From NCBI GenBank assembly GCA_035516795.1, contig DATIZX010000037.1:1-64000 (forward strand): a DNA stretch of 64,000 bases, in the 5' to 3' direction. Positions 15,933-24,030 of this stretch are shown here, piece after piece (the first letter of the stretch is position 1; every line of letters starts with the position of its first letter). Below the pieces are notes generated by a model. The model was not told the origin of the DNA, did not search any database, and saw nothing but the letters and a program-made list of their open reading frames with translations. A program made the position numbers and the translations under genes. The stretch comes from DATJBF01 sp035516795 (GTDB taxonomy: Bacteria; Verrucomicrobiota; Verrucomicrobiia; Palsa-1439).

Positions 15933-17492
15933 ATGCTGCGTTCCCTCACCCGATTCTTCATCCTCACGCTGTTGCTGGTTGGGCATGTCGTTGTCGCCAG
16001 CGAAACGACAGTCGAACGCTGGGGCATCTTCGAAGCCTCGTGGCAGGGACCGACCAACGGCAATCCATTCACGGACGTGACGCTGACAGCGACGTTTAGC
16101 CAGAATAACACGACACACGAAGTCACCGGGTTTTATGATGGCGAGGGTGTCTTTCGCCTCCGTTTCATGCCGGAGTTGACAGGGGATTGGCACTACGTCA
16201 CGCATAGCAACCGACCGGAACTCGACGGCCAATCGGGATCGTTCGTTGTCGGCCCGCCGTCCGCCGGTAACCATGGTCCTGTGCACATGCATGCCATGTT
16301 TCATTTTGCCTACGCCGATGGCACGCCGTACTTCGAACTCGGCACCACGTGTTACTCGTGGACGCACCGCAGTGATGCGCAGGAGGAAGAAACGCTGCAC
16401 ACACTGGCCGGGGCGCCCTTCAACAAGATCCGTATGTGCGTTTTCCCGCAAGATCACCCAGAGAAAAATCAACGATTCTTCCCCTTTGAAGGCAAACCAC
16501 CCCGGGACTGGGATACGACGCGATTCAATCCCGCGTTCTTCCGTCACCTCGAAAAGCGCGTCGGTCAGTTGCGCGACCTCGGTATCCAAGCCGACCTGAT
16601 TTTGTTCCATCCCTACGGCAAGAAGTGGGGCTTCAGCAGCATGGATGCGGCGAGCGACGACCGGTACGTACGTTATCTGGTCGCCCGGCTGGCCGCGTAT
16701 CGCAATGTCTGGTGGTCGCTCGCCAATGAGTACGATTTCATTCGCGAGAAACACGAGTCCGACTGGGACCGGCTTTTTCAGGTCGTCCAGCACAGTGATC
16801 CCTATGGTCACCTGCGTTCGATCCACAATGGAACGCTCATTTACAACAACACGTTGCCGTGGGTCACGCACGCCAGCATCCAGAATGGCGCGGCAGTGCT
16901 CGATCCCGAACGCGCGATGATCTACCGCGACGTGTATCGCAAGCCGGTCGTTTTCGATGAAGTGAAGTACGAAGGCGATATAGTAAAACGCTGGGGCCAA
17001 CTTTCGGGGGAGGATCTTGTCCTGCGATTCTGGAACGGGCTGATTGCGGGCTGCTACGTCGGTCACAGCGAAATCTTCCGGGCCACGCCCGATCCGTGGC
17101 TGGCGGGTGGCGGCAAATTGCGCGGCCAGAGTGTGCTGCGGCTCGCCTTTCTTCGCAAGATTATGGAGGAGGGTCCGGCCGACGGCATCAACCCCATCGA
17201 CAAATGGCAGGACGAGCGTACCGCCGGCGTGCCTGGCGAATATTACCTGATTTATTTCGGACGGAAGACTCCGAAGTCCTGGCCGTTCCGTCTGTACAAG
17301 GAAGGCTTGAAAGATGGCTTCTCGTTTCAGGTCGAAGTCATCGACACGTGGAACATGACCATTACTCCCGTGGACGGGGTCTTCACGACCAAGAAACGCG
17401 ACGCTTACTATTTCGAGGACGCAGAGAAGAAAGCGGTGACGCTACCGGGTCGGCCGTACATGGCGATTCGGATCAAGAGGGTTGGAAAGTAG
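15933..17492 (+). CDS. Exported glycoside hydrolase, DUF5060-DUF4038-DUF5605 type
   Basis: A 519-residue protein starting 4 bp after the fusion gene, so clearly co-transcribed. A signal peptide (FFILTLLLVGHVVVA) is followed by an N-terminal Ig-like DUF5060 domain (VERWGIFEASWQGPTNGNPF...FYDGEGVFRLRFMP). A TIM barrel of the DUF4038 kind follows (YFELGTTCYSWTH, KIRMCVFPQDH, WWSLANEYDF with a likely acid/base Glu, VVFDEVKYEGD with a likely nucleophile Glu). The C-terminal part, GEYYLIYFG...FQVEVIDTWNMTI, is DUF5605-like. The barrel is related to GH140-type enzymes of pectin breakdown; the substrate here is not known. Confidence 0.82.
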   Translation: MLRSLTRFFILTLLLVGHVVVASETTVERWGIFEASWQGPTNGNPFTDVTLTATFSQNNTTHEVTGFYDGEGVFRLRFMPELTGDWHYVTHSNRPELDGQSGSFVVGPPSAGNHGPVHMHAMFHFAYADGTPYFELGTTCYSWTHRSDAQEEETLHTLAGAPFNKIRMCVFPQDHPEKNQRFFPFEGKPPRDWDTTRFNPAFFRHLEKRVGQLRDLGIQADLILFHPYGKKWGFSSMDAASDDRYVRYLVARLAAYRNVWWSLANEYDFIREKHESDWDRLFQVVQHSDPYGHLRSIHNGTLIYNNTLPWVTHASIQNGAAVLDPERAMIYRDVYRKPVVFDEVKYEGDIVKRWGQLSGEDLVLRFWNGLIAGCYVGHSEIFRATPDPWLAGGGKLRGQSVLRLAFLRKIMEEGPADGINPIDKWQDERTAGVPGEYYLIYFGRKTPKSWPFRLYKEGLKDGFSFQVEVIDTWNMTITPVDGVFTTKKRDAYYFEDAEKKAVTLPGRPYMAIRIKRVGK

Positions 17493-17507
17493 AACTTTGA
17501 AAGCGGA

Positions 17508-19736
17508 ATGAAACGAGGAACCAAAACGATGATTCAGGTCGTGCTGCTTGTCGGCGTGCTGTCGTGTATCGCCGACGCAGACACGGTTTCCATTCTTCTC
17601 ACGTCAAATGCGACTTCGCGGGTAGAGTTCGGTGCGGCGCAACTGGCGCGTGCGATCAAAGACGTGGGCCTAAGTCTCGTCGTCGAAAGCAAGCAAAGCA
17701 CGGCCAAGGCTCGGCATCGTATCATAATTGCAGATGTTAAGGAGCCGGCCATCAAGCAGTTGGTCAAAGCGGGATTCCTAACTCTAAAGCCAGGCGAACC
17801 CGGCAGAGAGGGTTTCGTCCTCGGAGCTTGGAGCAACAAGTTGGTGGCGATTGTGAGCAGCGACGATTCTGGCGCGCTGTATGGTTGCCTCGAATTGGCA
17901 CAACGCGTTCGCGAGTCGCGGAGATTGCCAGCGGATTTGCGATTCTCTGACGAGCCTGCGTTTGCTTTGCGCGGTACGTGCATTGGGATGCAAAAACCGT
18001 ACATCTTGCCCGGACGGAAGGTCTACGAGTATCCGTACACGCCGGACCTCTTCCCGTGGTTTTATGACAAGGAGTTCTGGCGGGGATACCTGGACTTCCT
18101 GGCCTCCAATCGGATGAACACGCTTTACCTTTGGAACGGTCATCCGTTCGCGTCGCTGGTCAAGCTGAAGGATTATCCGTATGCGGTTGAAGTGCCGGAG
18201 GACGTCTTCCAGAAAAACGTGGAGATGTTCCACTACCTCACACGCGAGTGTGACAAGCGCGGCATCTGGCTTGTGCAGATGTTCTACAACATTCTCGTCT
18301 CCAAACCGTTTGCTGAAACGAACGGAATCAGCACCCAGTTGTCGGCACCGACGCCATTGGTTGCGGATTACACCCGCAAATCTATCGCTGAGTTCGTGAA
18401 AGAATATCCAAACGTAGGCCTGATGATTTGTCTCGGAGAAGCGTTGAAGGGGGTGACCAATCAGGTCGAATGGTGCACCAAGGTGATTTTGCCGGGCGTC
18501 AAGGACGGTATGAAAGCTGCCGGATTGACATGCGAACCACCGGTGATCATTCGGACGCACGCCACGGACGCAACCATCGTCATGCCGGCTGCGCTCAAGG
18601 TTTACTCGAATCTGTTCACCATGACGAAATACAACGGTGAATCGCTGACCACATGGCAGCCGCGCGGTAAAGAGCAGGCGATCCATCTGGCGATGAGCAA
18701 ACTCGGCACGCATCTCGTCAACGTCCACATTCTTGCTAATCTCGAACCGTTCCGTTACGGCGCTCAACGTTTTATTAAGAAATGTGTGGTAGCGGCGCGG
18801 GACCGACTCGGAGCGAAGGGCGTGCATGTGTATCCCCTATCCTACTGGAACTGGCCCGATGCGCCGGACATCACCGATACGCCGCTCTTACAATGGAAGC
18901 GCGACTGGATCTGGTTTGAGGCCTGGGCACGGTACTCGTGGAACCCGGACATTCCGGACAGCGAGGACCGGGCTCACTGGATTACGCGGTTGACAGAAGT
19001 TTACGGCGACACCAACGCCGCGGTGCACATTCTCGACGCCTACAATGATTCCGGAGAGTGCGCGCCGCGGATTATCCGTCGATTCGGCATCACCGAGGGC
19101 AATCGCCAAACGATGTCGCTCGGCATGACGCTCGATCAACTGGTCAATCCCGCCAAATACAAGGCGTTCCCCGGTCTTTGGGAATCGCAGTCACCCCCGG
19201 GCGAACGGTTGCAGGAGTACGTGGAAAAGGAATGGAAGCATCAGCCTCACGAAGGCGAAACGCCGCCGCAAGTTATTCAGGAGATCCTCGACTACTCGTC
19301 CAACGCCGTCGCGTCCGTTGAGGAGGCGGAACCTCTGGTAACGAAAAACCGTGGAGAATTCGAGCGCCTGCGCAACGACATGCATTGCATCCAGGCAATG
19401 AGCGAATTCTACGCGGCGAAAGCCAACGCCGCTTTGCACGTGCTGCGGTACGGCTACAGCAAGGACCCGCGGGACATGGTTCAGGCGAGAGACTATCTGG
19501 CCAAAAGCTTCGACTATTACCAGCGCCTCGCCGCTCTCACCGAGAAGACTTACCGGTTCGCCAACGGCATGCAAACCTCACAACGCAAGATCCCCTTCCC
19601 CGGCGCTATCGACGGCGTCCGCGCCAACTATCGCTGGAGCCAGTTGGTCGGCCAATACAAAAAAGAGCTGGAGGATTTCCAAGCAAGGGTGGCATCTGTT
19701 GAACCAGTTCCGGCGCAAGCGTCTCACTCTGAATAG
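17508..19736 (+). CDS. Exported hydrolase with GH20/GH67-type N-terminal domain
   Basis: 742 residues. ATG 17508 is used here, but ATG 17529 (MIQVVLLVGVL) has GAGGAA at good spacing and may be the true start. A signal peptide (VVLLVGVLSCIADA) is followed by an alpha/beta domain (FGAAQLARAIKDVGLSLVV, SSDDSGALYGCLELAQRVRE) typical of domain 2 in GH20 and the N-domain of GH67. The barrel begins FALRGTCIGMQKPY, with MNTLYLWNGHPFASL and LMICLGEAL (possible catalytic Glu). The C-terminal third is helical. The specificity is unknown; context suggests side-chain removal from a rhamnose-containing glycan. The last residues (VPAQASHSE) are encoded by a dispersed repeat. Confidence 0.72.
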   Translation: MKRGTKTMIQVVLLVGVLSCIADADTVSILLTSNATSRVEFGAAQLARAIKDVGLSLVVESKQSTAKARHRIIIADVKEPAIKQLVKAGFLTLKPGEPGREGFVLGAWSNKLVAIVSSDDSGALYGCLELAQRVRESRRLPADLRFSDEPAFALRGTCIGMQKPYILPGRKVYEYPYTPDLFPWFYDKEFWRGYLDFLASNRMNTLYLWNGHPFASLVKLKDYPYAVEVPEDVFQKNVEMFHYLTRECDKRGIWLVQMFYNILVSKPFAETNGISTQLSAPTPLVADYTRKSIAEFVKEYPNVGLMICLGEALKGVTNQVEWCTKVILPGVKDGMKAAGLTCEPPVIIRTHATDATIVMPAALKVYSNLFTMTKYNGESLTTWQPRGKEQAIHLAMSKLGTHLVNVHILANLEPFRYGAQRFIKKCVVAARDRLGAKGVHVYPLSYWNWPDAPDITDTPLLQWKRDWIWFEAWARYSWNPDIPDSEDRAHWITRLTEVYGDTNAAVHILDAYNDSGECAPRIIRRFGITEGNRQTMSLGMTLDQLVNPAKYKAFPGLWESQSPPGERLQEYVEKEWKHQPHEGETPPQVIQEILDYSSNAVASVEEAEPLVTKNRGEFERLRNDMHCIQAMSEFYAAKANAALHVLRYGYSKDPRDMVQARDYLAKSFDYYQRLAALTEKTYRFANGMQTSQRKIPFPGAIDGVRANYRWSQLVGQYKKELEDFQARVASVEPVPAQASHSE
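19708..19731 (+). repeat. GGTGGCGCGAGC-type repeat at gene 3' end
   Basis: TTCCGGCGCAAGCGTCTCAC plus TCTG matches the core of the copies at 8701 and 3743. It forms the last codons of the preceding hydrolase gene, so that gene's original tail may have been replaced. Confidence 0.5.
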
Positions 19737-19821
19737 AACGAAGATAATGCTCCAAAACGAAACAGACACCCACGAAAGAAGCAGAAAGAAATCCTGGCAA
19801 GCCAATTTCCTCACAAGAACA

Positions 19822-19851
19822 AAAACCCTCGCTGTTTCCAGCGAGGGTTTT
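19822..19851 (+). terminator. Rho-independent terminator
   Basis: A perfect 13-bp stem, AAAACCCTCGCTG (19822-19834) with its complement CAGCGAGGGTTTT (19839-19851), has a TTTC loop. It lies 85 bp after the last gene of the carbohydrate operon. The A-run before and T-run after mean it can work in both directions. Confidence 0.85.
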
Positions 19852-20199
19852 CAGCTTCCGACGGGATAACGAGGTTGTTTGGCGACGGTCGGTGAGGGTG
19901 CAACGCCGAGCTGTCGAACGGCATCGCGGGACCATCGCGCGCAGTTGCTGAGGACCATTAACACTCCGTGTGCCAACGGCGGGTCAATTCCGTGAAGATT
20001 CTGTAACCAACGCATTGGCAACGCATTTGGAAATCGAGGTATTCAGGGCGCGAAGATGATGCTGTGGCAAATCAATCAACGTGGTTAAAGCGCGACATCC
20101 CCGTTCTGATCTTGAAGCCCTAACAAAACTCTAGCCTGGGTTGGAATGGCGCACCCGTAAAGGGTGCGGCTACAAAGGGTGAGGATGTATCAGGTGCTC
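19852..20199. other. Spacer between convergent genes
   Basis: About 350 bp between the carbohydrate operon terminator and the 3' end of the ECF gene. It contains one palindromic repeat (20147-20174); nothing else is recognised. Confidence 0.55.
20147..20174 (-). repeat. TGTAG-type palindromic repeat
   Basis: On the minus strand TGTAGCC is followed by GCACCC-TTTAC-GGGTGC, a perfect 6-bp arm pair. The TGTAGC lead matches the repeats at 1918, 2356 and 49385. Confidence 0.6.
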
Positions 20200-20754
20200 C
20201 TACTCGATGAGCTGGTGCAGCGACTTGCGCAGTGTTTGTTTGGCCCGGTAGAGACGGGATTCGACGGATTTCGCCGAGCAGCGCAGCACACCAGCGATCT
20301 CGGCGTAAGACAGGCCGTGGTATTCTGCGAGCACCAGAGCGGTTCGCTGATCCTGCGGCAGCTTCGCTACCGCCGCGGCAATCCCCTCGCCTATTTCACG
20401 AGCGTTCACCTCATCGGTGGTGGTCGAGATCGCCTCAATTTGCAGGACGACATCAATGGATTCAGTCGGATGCCGTGCCCGCCAACGCAGGTGATCGATG
20501 GCCGCGTTATGGGCCAGAGCGAAGAGCCAAGTAGAAAGCTTTATCTCGAAGCGATATGTGTCGAGCTTTTGGTATACGCGGACGAAGACCTCTTGCGCAA
20601 TGTCGTCGGCGTCGTCAGCATTGCCGACCGTGCGGTAAACGAAATTTACCACGGGGCGTTTGTAGCGCCGCATGAGTTCATCAAAGGCATAACTGTTGCC
20701 GGATTGGATTTGCCGGACGATATCGAAATCTGATTGTTCCTGTAATTGTTGCAT
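20200..20754 (-). CDS. ECF sigma factor (sigma-70 family)
   Basis: 184 residues from ATG 20754. Region 2 reads AFDELMRRYKRPVVNFVYRT...DADDIAQEVFVRVYQKLDTY and is followed by STWLFALAHNAAIDHLR. Region 4 is LPQDQRTALVLAEYHGLSYAEIA and ends SVESRLYRAKQTLRKSL, the usual helix-turn-helix. No anti-sigma gene lies downstream (the next sequence is spacer). Upstream on the same strand, 77 bp away, is a Cys-rich exported protein that may be a sensor or a target. The ECF subgroup cannot be assigned by eye. Confidence 0.9.
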   Translation of the reverse strand: MQQLQEQSDFDIVRQIQSGNSYAFDELMRRYKRPVVNFVYRTVGNADDADDIAQEVFVRVYQKLDTYRFEIKLSTWLFALAHNAAIDHLRWRARHPTESIDVVLQIEAISTTTDEVNAREIGEGIAAAVAKLPQDQRTALVLAEYHGLSYAEIAGVLRCSAKSVESRLYRAKQTLRKSLHQLIE

Positions 20755-20831
20755 GACTGATCTGGGACCGGCCCCTGCTTCGAGCGGGACGGAATTGGAA
20801 TTGGGGCACACCACGGGCGTGGCGTGCCGTC

Positions 20832-21200
20832 TCAGATCAGAAACGCGTGCGTGAAGGTATAAAGGGCGACAGAAACAGATGGCCGGGCGGCAAGGCCGTT
20901 GTTCGAACAAATGCCAAGTTGCCCGTTTGAAAACGAGGGAATCGCTAATGCGGGAGCGGGTGCTGCTCTTGTCATCTCATGCCCGGTAACGTTCGCGGCT
21001 CGCAACGGAACACGATCTGGCGTTGGCACCGCCGGAACCGATAAGTCACAATGACATTTTCCCGCCACGCAACAGTCCATATTTCTTGACGAAGTTTGCG
21101 GGCAGGGATTGGACGGAAACTGGCAAGAAATCCTCTGGACGGGACTGCCCGAGAGCGAAAGCGCAACCGCTGCGGCGAACAATCTCGAGATCAACTGCAT
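20832..21200 (-). CDS. Cys-rich exported protein, possible metal sensor
   Basis: 122 residues from ATG 21200. The N-terminal stretch LFAAAVALSLSGSPVQRISC reads as a signal peptide or lipoprotein-like leader. It is followed by a cluster of cysteines (NPCPQ, MDCCVAGKCHCDLSVPAVP) and a Pro/Ala-rich remainder. The CC...CxC cluster suggests metal binding. It lies directly upstream of the ECF sigma factor on the same strand, the position often held by a regulator or target of a metal-responsive sigma factor. No family name is recognised; the functional link is inference. Confidence 0.55.
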   Translation of the reverse strand: MQLISRLFAAAVALSLSGSPVQRISCQFPSNPCPQTSSRNMDCCVAGKCHCDLSVPAVPTPDRVPLRAANVTGHEMTRAAPAPALAIPSFSNGQLGICSNNGLAARPSVSVALYTFTHAFLI

Positions 21201-21248
21201 AGCTCGAACGAAACCCTAGGTGCGCTCAAGCCACTTGTCAAGGCGGCG

Positions 21249-21256
21249 CGATGGCT
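21249..21256 (+). repeat. Left target-site duplication of the transposon
   Basis: CGATGGCT directly abuts the left inverted repeat. The identical 8-mer follows the right inverted repeat at 25634-25641. An 8-9 bp duplication is the hallmark of IS1-family insertion. Confidence 0.85.
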
Positions 21257-21274
21257 GGTAGTGTCCTAATTTGA
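21257..21274 (+). repeat. Left terminal inverted repeat
   Basis: GGTAGTGTCCTAATTTGA, perfectly complementary to 25616-25633. It is the outer end of the transposon, immediately inside the target duplication. Confidence 0.88.
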
Positions 21275-21296
21275 GGTTAGGAAGTAGCAGGGTAAA

Positions 21297-21848
21297 TCAT
21301 GGCGTGGGAGGTGTCTGCGATGTGATTGCCGCTGCTGGTGGCGAGAACGTCAATAGACCCTGCGGAACTACTGGTTTGCAAATCTTTAATCCATCTATGC
21401 AAGTACGACCACTCAGATCCAGCAATCCGCATAGTTTCTTGTTCTTTTGGCCGTCATCGAACGTATGAAGCTGATGGGCGCCATAAATCTGGGCCGTCGC
21501 AATGTGTATCGCATCGGGAACAGATAACGGCTTTCCCATTTCGGCCAGCACGCGCTGTCTAAATTCATGCGCTTTGTCTGCAATGGGTGGGTCAACATCA
21601 TACTGAATGTGGTTGCTGGAACGTAAAGCCTTTTTGAAAAGTGCTGCTTGATCCTGCGTAAGCTTTGATTCGAGAACCTCAATTCGAGTGATTACTGAAG
21701 TGAACAACGTGTTTTTGAGCTGGAAATTGTCAGAGGCGATCTGTGTCATCGCATCTATACAGTCCTTGCCATGCGACTGCTCATTCAACAGCCATGCAAG
21801 ATAAATGCAGGCATCCCAATAATAAACCGGCTGACTACTCCCACTCAT
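21297..21848 (-). CDS. PIN-domain nuclease (VapC-like)
   Basis: 183 residues. The acidic PIN residues are visible: D12 (YYWDACIYL), E57 (TSVITRIEVLE), D112 (SVPDAIHIATAQ) and D131/D132 (LHTFDDGQK). PIN proteins are metal-dependent RNases, often toxins cutting tRNA or rRNA. It is the last gene of the leftward operon and overlaps the 270-residue gene upstream by 14 bp. The C-terminal 25 residues run toward the transposon end and look non-native. No classical small VapB partner precedes it; the overlapping gene or the 74-residue protein may take that part. Confidence 0.82.
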   Translation of the reverse strand: MSGSSQPVYYWDACIYLAWLLNEQSHGKDCIDAMTQIASDNFQLKNTLFTSVITRIEVLESKLTQDQAALFKKALRSSNHIQYDVDPPIADKAHEFRQRVLAEMGKPLSVPDAIHIATAQIYGAHQLHTFDDGQKNKKLCGLLDLSGRTCIDGLKICKPVVPQGLLTFSPPAAAITSQTPPTP

Positions 21849-22647
21849 TTCGTATTCTTCTGATGAACTCTACTGCTGAAACTCCTTCAGTCGCGTTCGG
21901 CGCTATTCCCCGCAAACTGCTCAAGGATACGGCTTCTTCCCCATCCAGAATCTCAAACTCCTTTACTGCTATTCGGATTGGAAACGGCCCCGGCGGACGG
22001 AAGAATTTTGCTCCCTCTACGTGAACCAAATGTCCTAATGCCTCGCGAATTTGCTCAGAAGTGCCAGGCAGGAAATCACAGCGCACCCGTTGCGGTCCAA
22101 GCTGCGGATAAATCCAGCAACGTCGATTTCCCCCGTGAATATTGACCGCTTCGAGTTTGCCATCCATGCCGCCATAAGAAACATCTTCCTCTCGAACCAG
22201 TCTCGCCAGATTAGTTTCAAATGTCTTGTCCAACTCAATATGGGCCTTGTCATTGGAAAGCGCCGCACTCTTGAACTCAGTGCCCGCGCCTATCGCCAAG
22301 TCATAGAGATTTTCCAAGAGGCCCGTTTCGACATCTGGAGACAGCGGTTCCATGCGTTTAATAGCAGACAACTCTCGAAAGAAACGATCATGGCATTCAT
22401 GGATGTATTGCTCTCCCGCTGCTACTGTTTTTTTCTTGAGAACCGGTTCTAGCGTGACCTCCAACGGGCTGCCGTGTGTCGCGTTGACAATCCGATAATA
22501 GAGCTTAGGGCTTCCGCTCTGCCCGACCAGTCGGTCAATCTCATTGAGCGCCGTAACTAGATGGGTGAGCTTTTCCAAGAACTCATCCACAGGGACGTGT
22601 CCCTGTTCTGCGTCTAACCCCTCAACTTTCAGCTTTATCAAGTTCAC
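21835..22647 (-). CDS. Unknown 270-residue protein, partner of PIN nuclease
   Basis: The start is GTG 22647, overlapping the stop of the upstream 74-residue gene (GTGA). The protein is soluble, with an N-terminal helical part (PVDEFLEKLTHLVTALNEID), a stretch YYRIVNATHGSPLEVTLEPV and a later GKLEAVNIHGGNRRCWIYPQ that looks like a small beta-domain. No catalytic motif is recognised. The tight overlaps on both sides suggest it works with the PIN protein, perhaps as a large antitoxin or adaptor; this is inference from context. Confidence 0.65.
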   Translation of the reverse strand: MNLIKLKVEGLDAEQGHVPVDEFLEKLTHLVTALNEIDRLVGQSGSPKLYYRIVNATHGSPLEVTLEPVLKKKTVAAGEQYIHECHDRFFRELSAIKRMEPLSPDVETGLLENLYDLAIGAGTEFKSAALSNDKAHIELDKTFETNLARLVREEDVSYGGMDGKLEAVNIHGGNRRCWIYPQLGPQRVRCDFLPGTSEQIREALGHLVHVEGAKFFRPPGPFPIRIAVKEFEILDGEEAVSLSSLRGIAPNATEGVSAVEFIRRIRNEWE

Positions 22648-22868
22648 TGTGCCACCTCCAATGAAACACCATGTTTCGCGTACAAGTCGAGCAACTTTTC
22701 CACCAGTCTAGAAGCCATCGGTTTTTTAGCTTCTTTGCGCCAGCGCCTACTTGCCCGATTAAATACGCTTTGGTTTACCGAAACGCTCAATTTGACCTTG
22801 GTAACACCCGATTCGGGGTGTCCGGCCCCCGCTCGTTTTCCGCCATGCGTTTTTTTGTTTGACATCAT
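22644..22868 (-). CDS. Small basic DNA-binding-like protein (candidate operon repressor/antitoxin)
   Basis: 74 residues from ATG 22868. It opens with KKTHGGKRAGAGHPESG, a KxGGxRxGAGxP lead seen on many phage and toxin-antitoxin-type DNA-binding proteins. A short strand (VKLSVSVNQSVFNRAS) and two helices follow, in a ribbon-helix-helix-like arrangement. It starts next to a 25-bp palindrome between the divergent operons and overlaps the next gene by 4 bp, fitting an autorepressor or antitoxin. The fold is inferred from pattern. Confidence 0.6.
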   Translation of the reverse strand: MMSNKKTHGGKRAGAGHPESGVTKVKLSVSVNQSVFNRASRRWRKEAKKPMASRLVEKLLDLYAKHGVSLEVAQ

Positions 22869-22871
22869 CTG

Positions 22872-22896
22872 TTGAATAAAGTAGTATTTTATTCAA
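22872..22896. promoter_or_regulatory. Palindromic operator between divergent transposon operons
   Basis: TTGAATAAA (22872-22880) and its exact complement TTTATTCAA (22888-22896) flank a 7-bp spacer in the 47-bp gap between the two divergent gene blocks. The AT-rich sequence also fits overlapping promoters. A protein bound here would control both the PIN operon and the transposase/restriction operon. Confidence 0.6.
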
Positions 22897-22915
22897 GATA
22901 AGTCAAGAGGCAATT

Positions 22916-23746
22916 ATGGCTAACAATCTCAAATCTGAATTGAAGGCAACGGCAGTCTCCATGCTCTGCGAAGGAAGCTCCATTCGCTCTGTGGAACGAA
23001 TGACGGGCATTCACCGTGATACGGTGATGCGTCTTGGCGTTCGCATGGGCGAAGGATGCAAAACCATCATGGATGAAAAGTTGCGGAATCTAAACTCCCG
23101 CCTGATTCAAGTGGATGAGGTTTGGGGCTTTATCGGAATGAAGCAAAAAACGGCGCACCGGAAAGGCGCACTTGGAATCGCCGGCGATGTGTGGACTTGG
23201 ATTGCCGTTGATGCCCAAACGAAAATCGTTCCCGCGTTTGCCGTTGGAGATCGTTCTCAGTATATGGCGAATTGTTTCATTGAAGACTTGGCTTCTCGTC
23301 TTTCTCTCCGCGTCCAACTTTCCAGTGATGCGTTGAGAGTGTACGACGGAGCCGTTGAGCGTGCTTTCGGTGCGAACGTTGACTATGGTTCAATTGTTAA
23401 GACTTACAGCCAGACGGAGCTTATGGAACAACGGCGCTATTCCCCGCCTGAAGTCGTCAAAGTTGAAAGAATGCCCGTTACTGGCAATCCAGATGTTGAT
23501 CTGATTTCCACCAGCTACGTGGAAAAACAAAACCATACGCTGCGAATGCACTGTCGCCGGTTGTCTCGGCTCACGAATGCATTTTCCAAGAAGATTGAAA
23601 ACTTCCGTGCTGCCGTGGCGTTGCATTACGCCTATTACAATTTTTGCAAAATCCATACGACCATCCGATGCACTCCGGCAATGGAAGCCGGGGTTGCTAC
23701 TTCTCCGTGGACGGTGCGCGATCTTGTAGATATGATTGAAGGGTGA
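22916..23746 (+). CDS. IS1-like DDE transposase
   Basis: 276 residues, ATG preceded by AGAGG. An N-terminal helix-turn-helix (LCEGSSIRSVERMTGIHRDT) is followed by a DDE catalytic core: D67 in QVDEVWGF, D138 in LSSDALRVYDG and E203 in STSYVEKQN. The closing HCRRLSRLTNAFSKK and YYNFCKIHTTIRCTPAMEAG are characteristic of the IS1-like transposases widespread in environmental genomes. All key residues are present, so it should be active. It leads the rightward operon: its stop overlaps the start of the next gene (GTGA). Confidence 0.9.
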   Translation: MANNLKSELKATAVSMLCEGSSIRSVERMTGIHRDTVMRLGVRMGEGCKTIMDEKLRNLNSRLIQVDEVWGFIGMKQKTAHRKGALGIAGDVWTWIAVDAQTKIVPAFAVGDRSQYMANCFIEDLASRLSLRVQLSSDALRVYDGAVERAFGANVDYGSIVKTYSQTELMEQRRYSPPEVVKVERMPVTGNPDVDLISTSYVEKQNHTLRMHCRRLSRLTNAFSKKIENFRAAVALHYAYYNFCKIHTTIRCTPAMEAGVATSPWTVRDLVDMIEG

Positions 23747-24030
23747 GCAAGCGCATCGACCAGTTGCGGGAAGCTGTGGAGACAATGCACCATTGCAAGG
23801 CCGTCCATGAGCAATCGTTTCCCATCGTGGAAATGTTCGGGCAGCAAAAGGTATGGGAAGGCGTGATCGAATCGTTTGCGATCACGGGCCACCCCAATGC
23901 AAAGCGGTGCTATGCATGGGGCTATCCAGACGGCGGTGAAATGCGGTATGTTGCGGTCTTGGAAATTCCACCGGTAGATTCCCCTCACACGGCCCTACGC
24001 GCTGCGATTATCACTAAGGCTCAGAAGTGA
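23743..24030 (+). CDS. Unknown 95-residue protein in the transposon
   Basis: Starts GTG 23743, overlapping the transposase stop by 4 bp, and its stop overlaps the methyltransferase start. Recognisable stretches are VWEGVIESFAITGHPNAKRC, YAWGYPDGGEMRYVAVLEIP and PVDSPHTALRAAI. This WEGVVxxFxLxGHPxAxRxYAW pattern occurs in small orphan proteins of other bacteria, but no function is known to me. The tight coupling on both sides suggests a role in transposition or in the restriction module. Confidence 0.65.
   Translation: MSKRIDQLREAVETMHHCKAVHEQSFPIVEMFGQQKVWEGVIESFAITGHPNAKRCYAWGYPDGGEMRYVAVLEIPPVDSPHTALRAAIITKAQK

Noticed and set aside
15894..17066. 390-codon minus-strand frame opposite the DUF5060 hydrolase
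   Set aside because: Shadow of a recognisable exported hydrolase.
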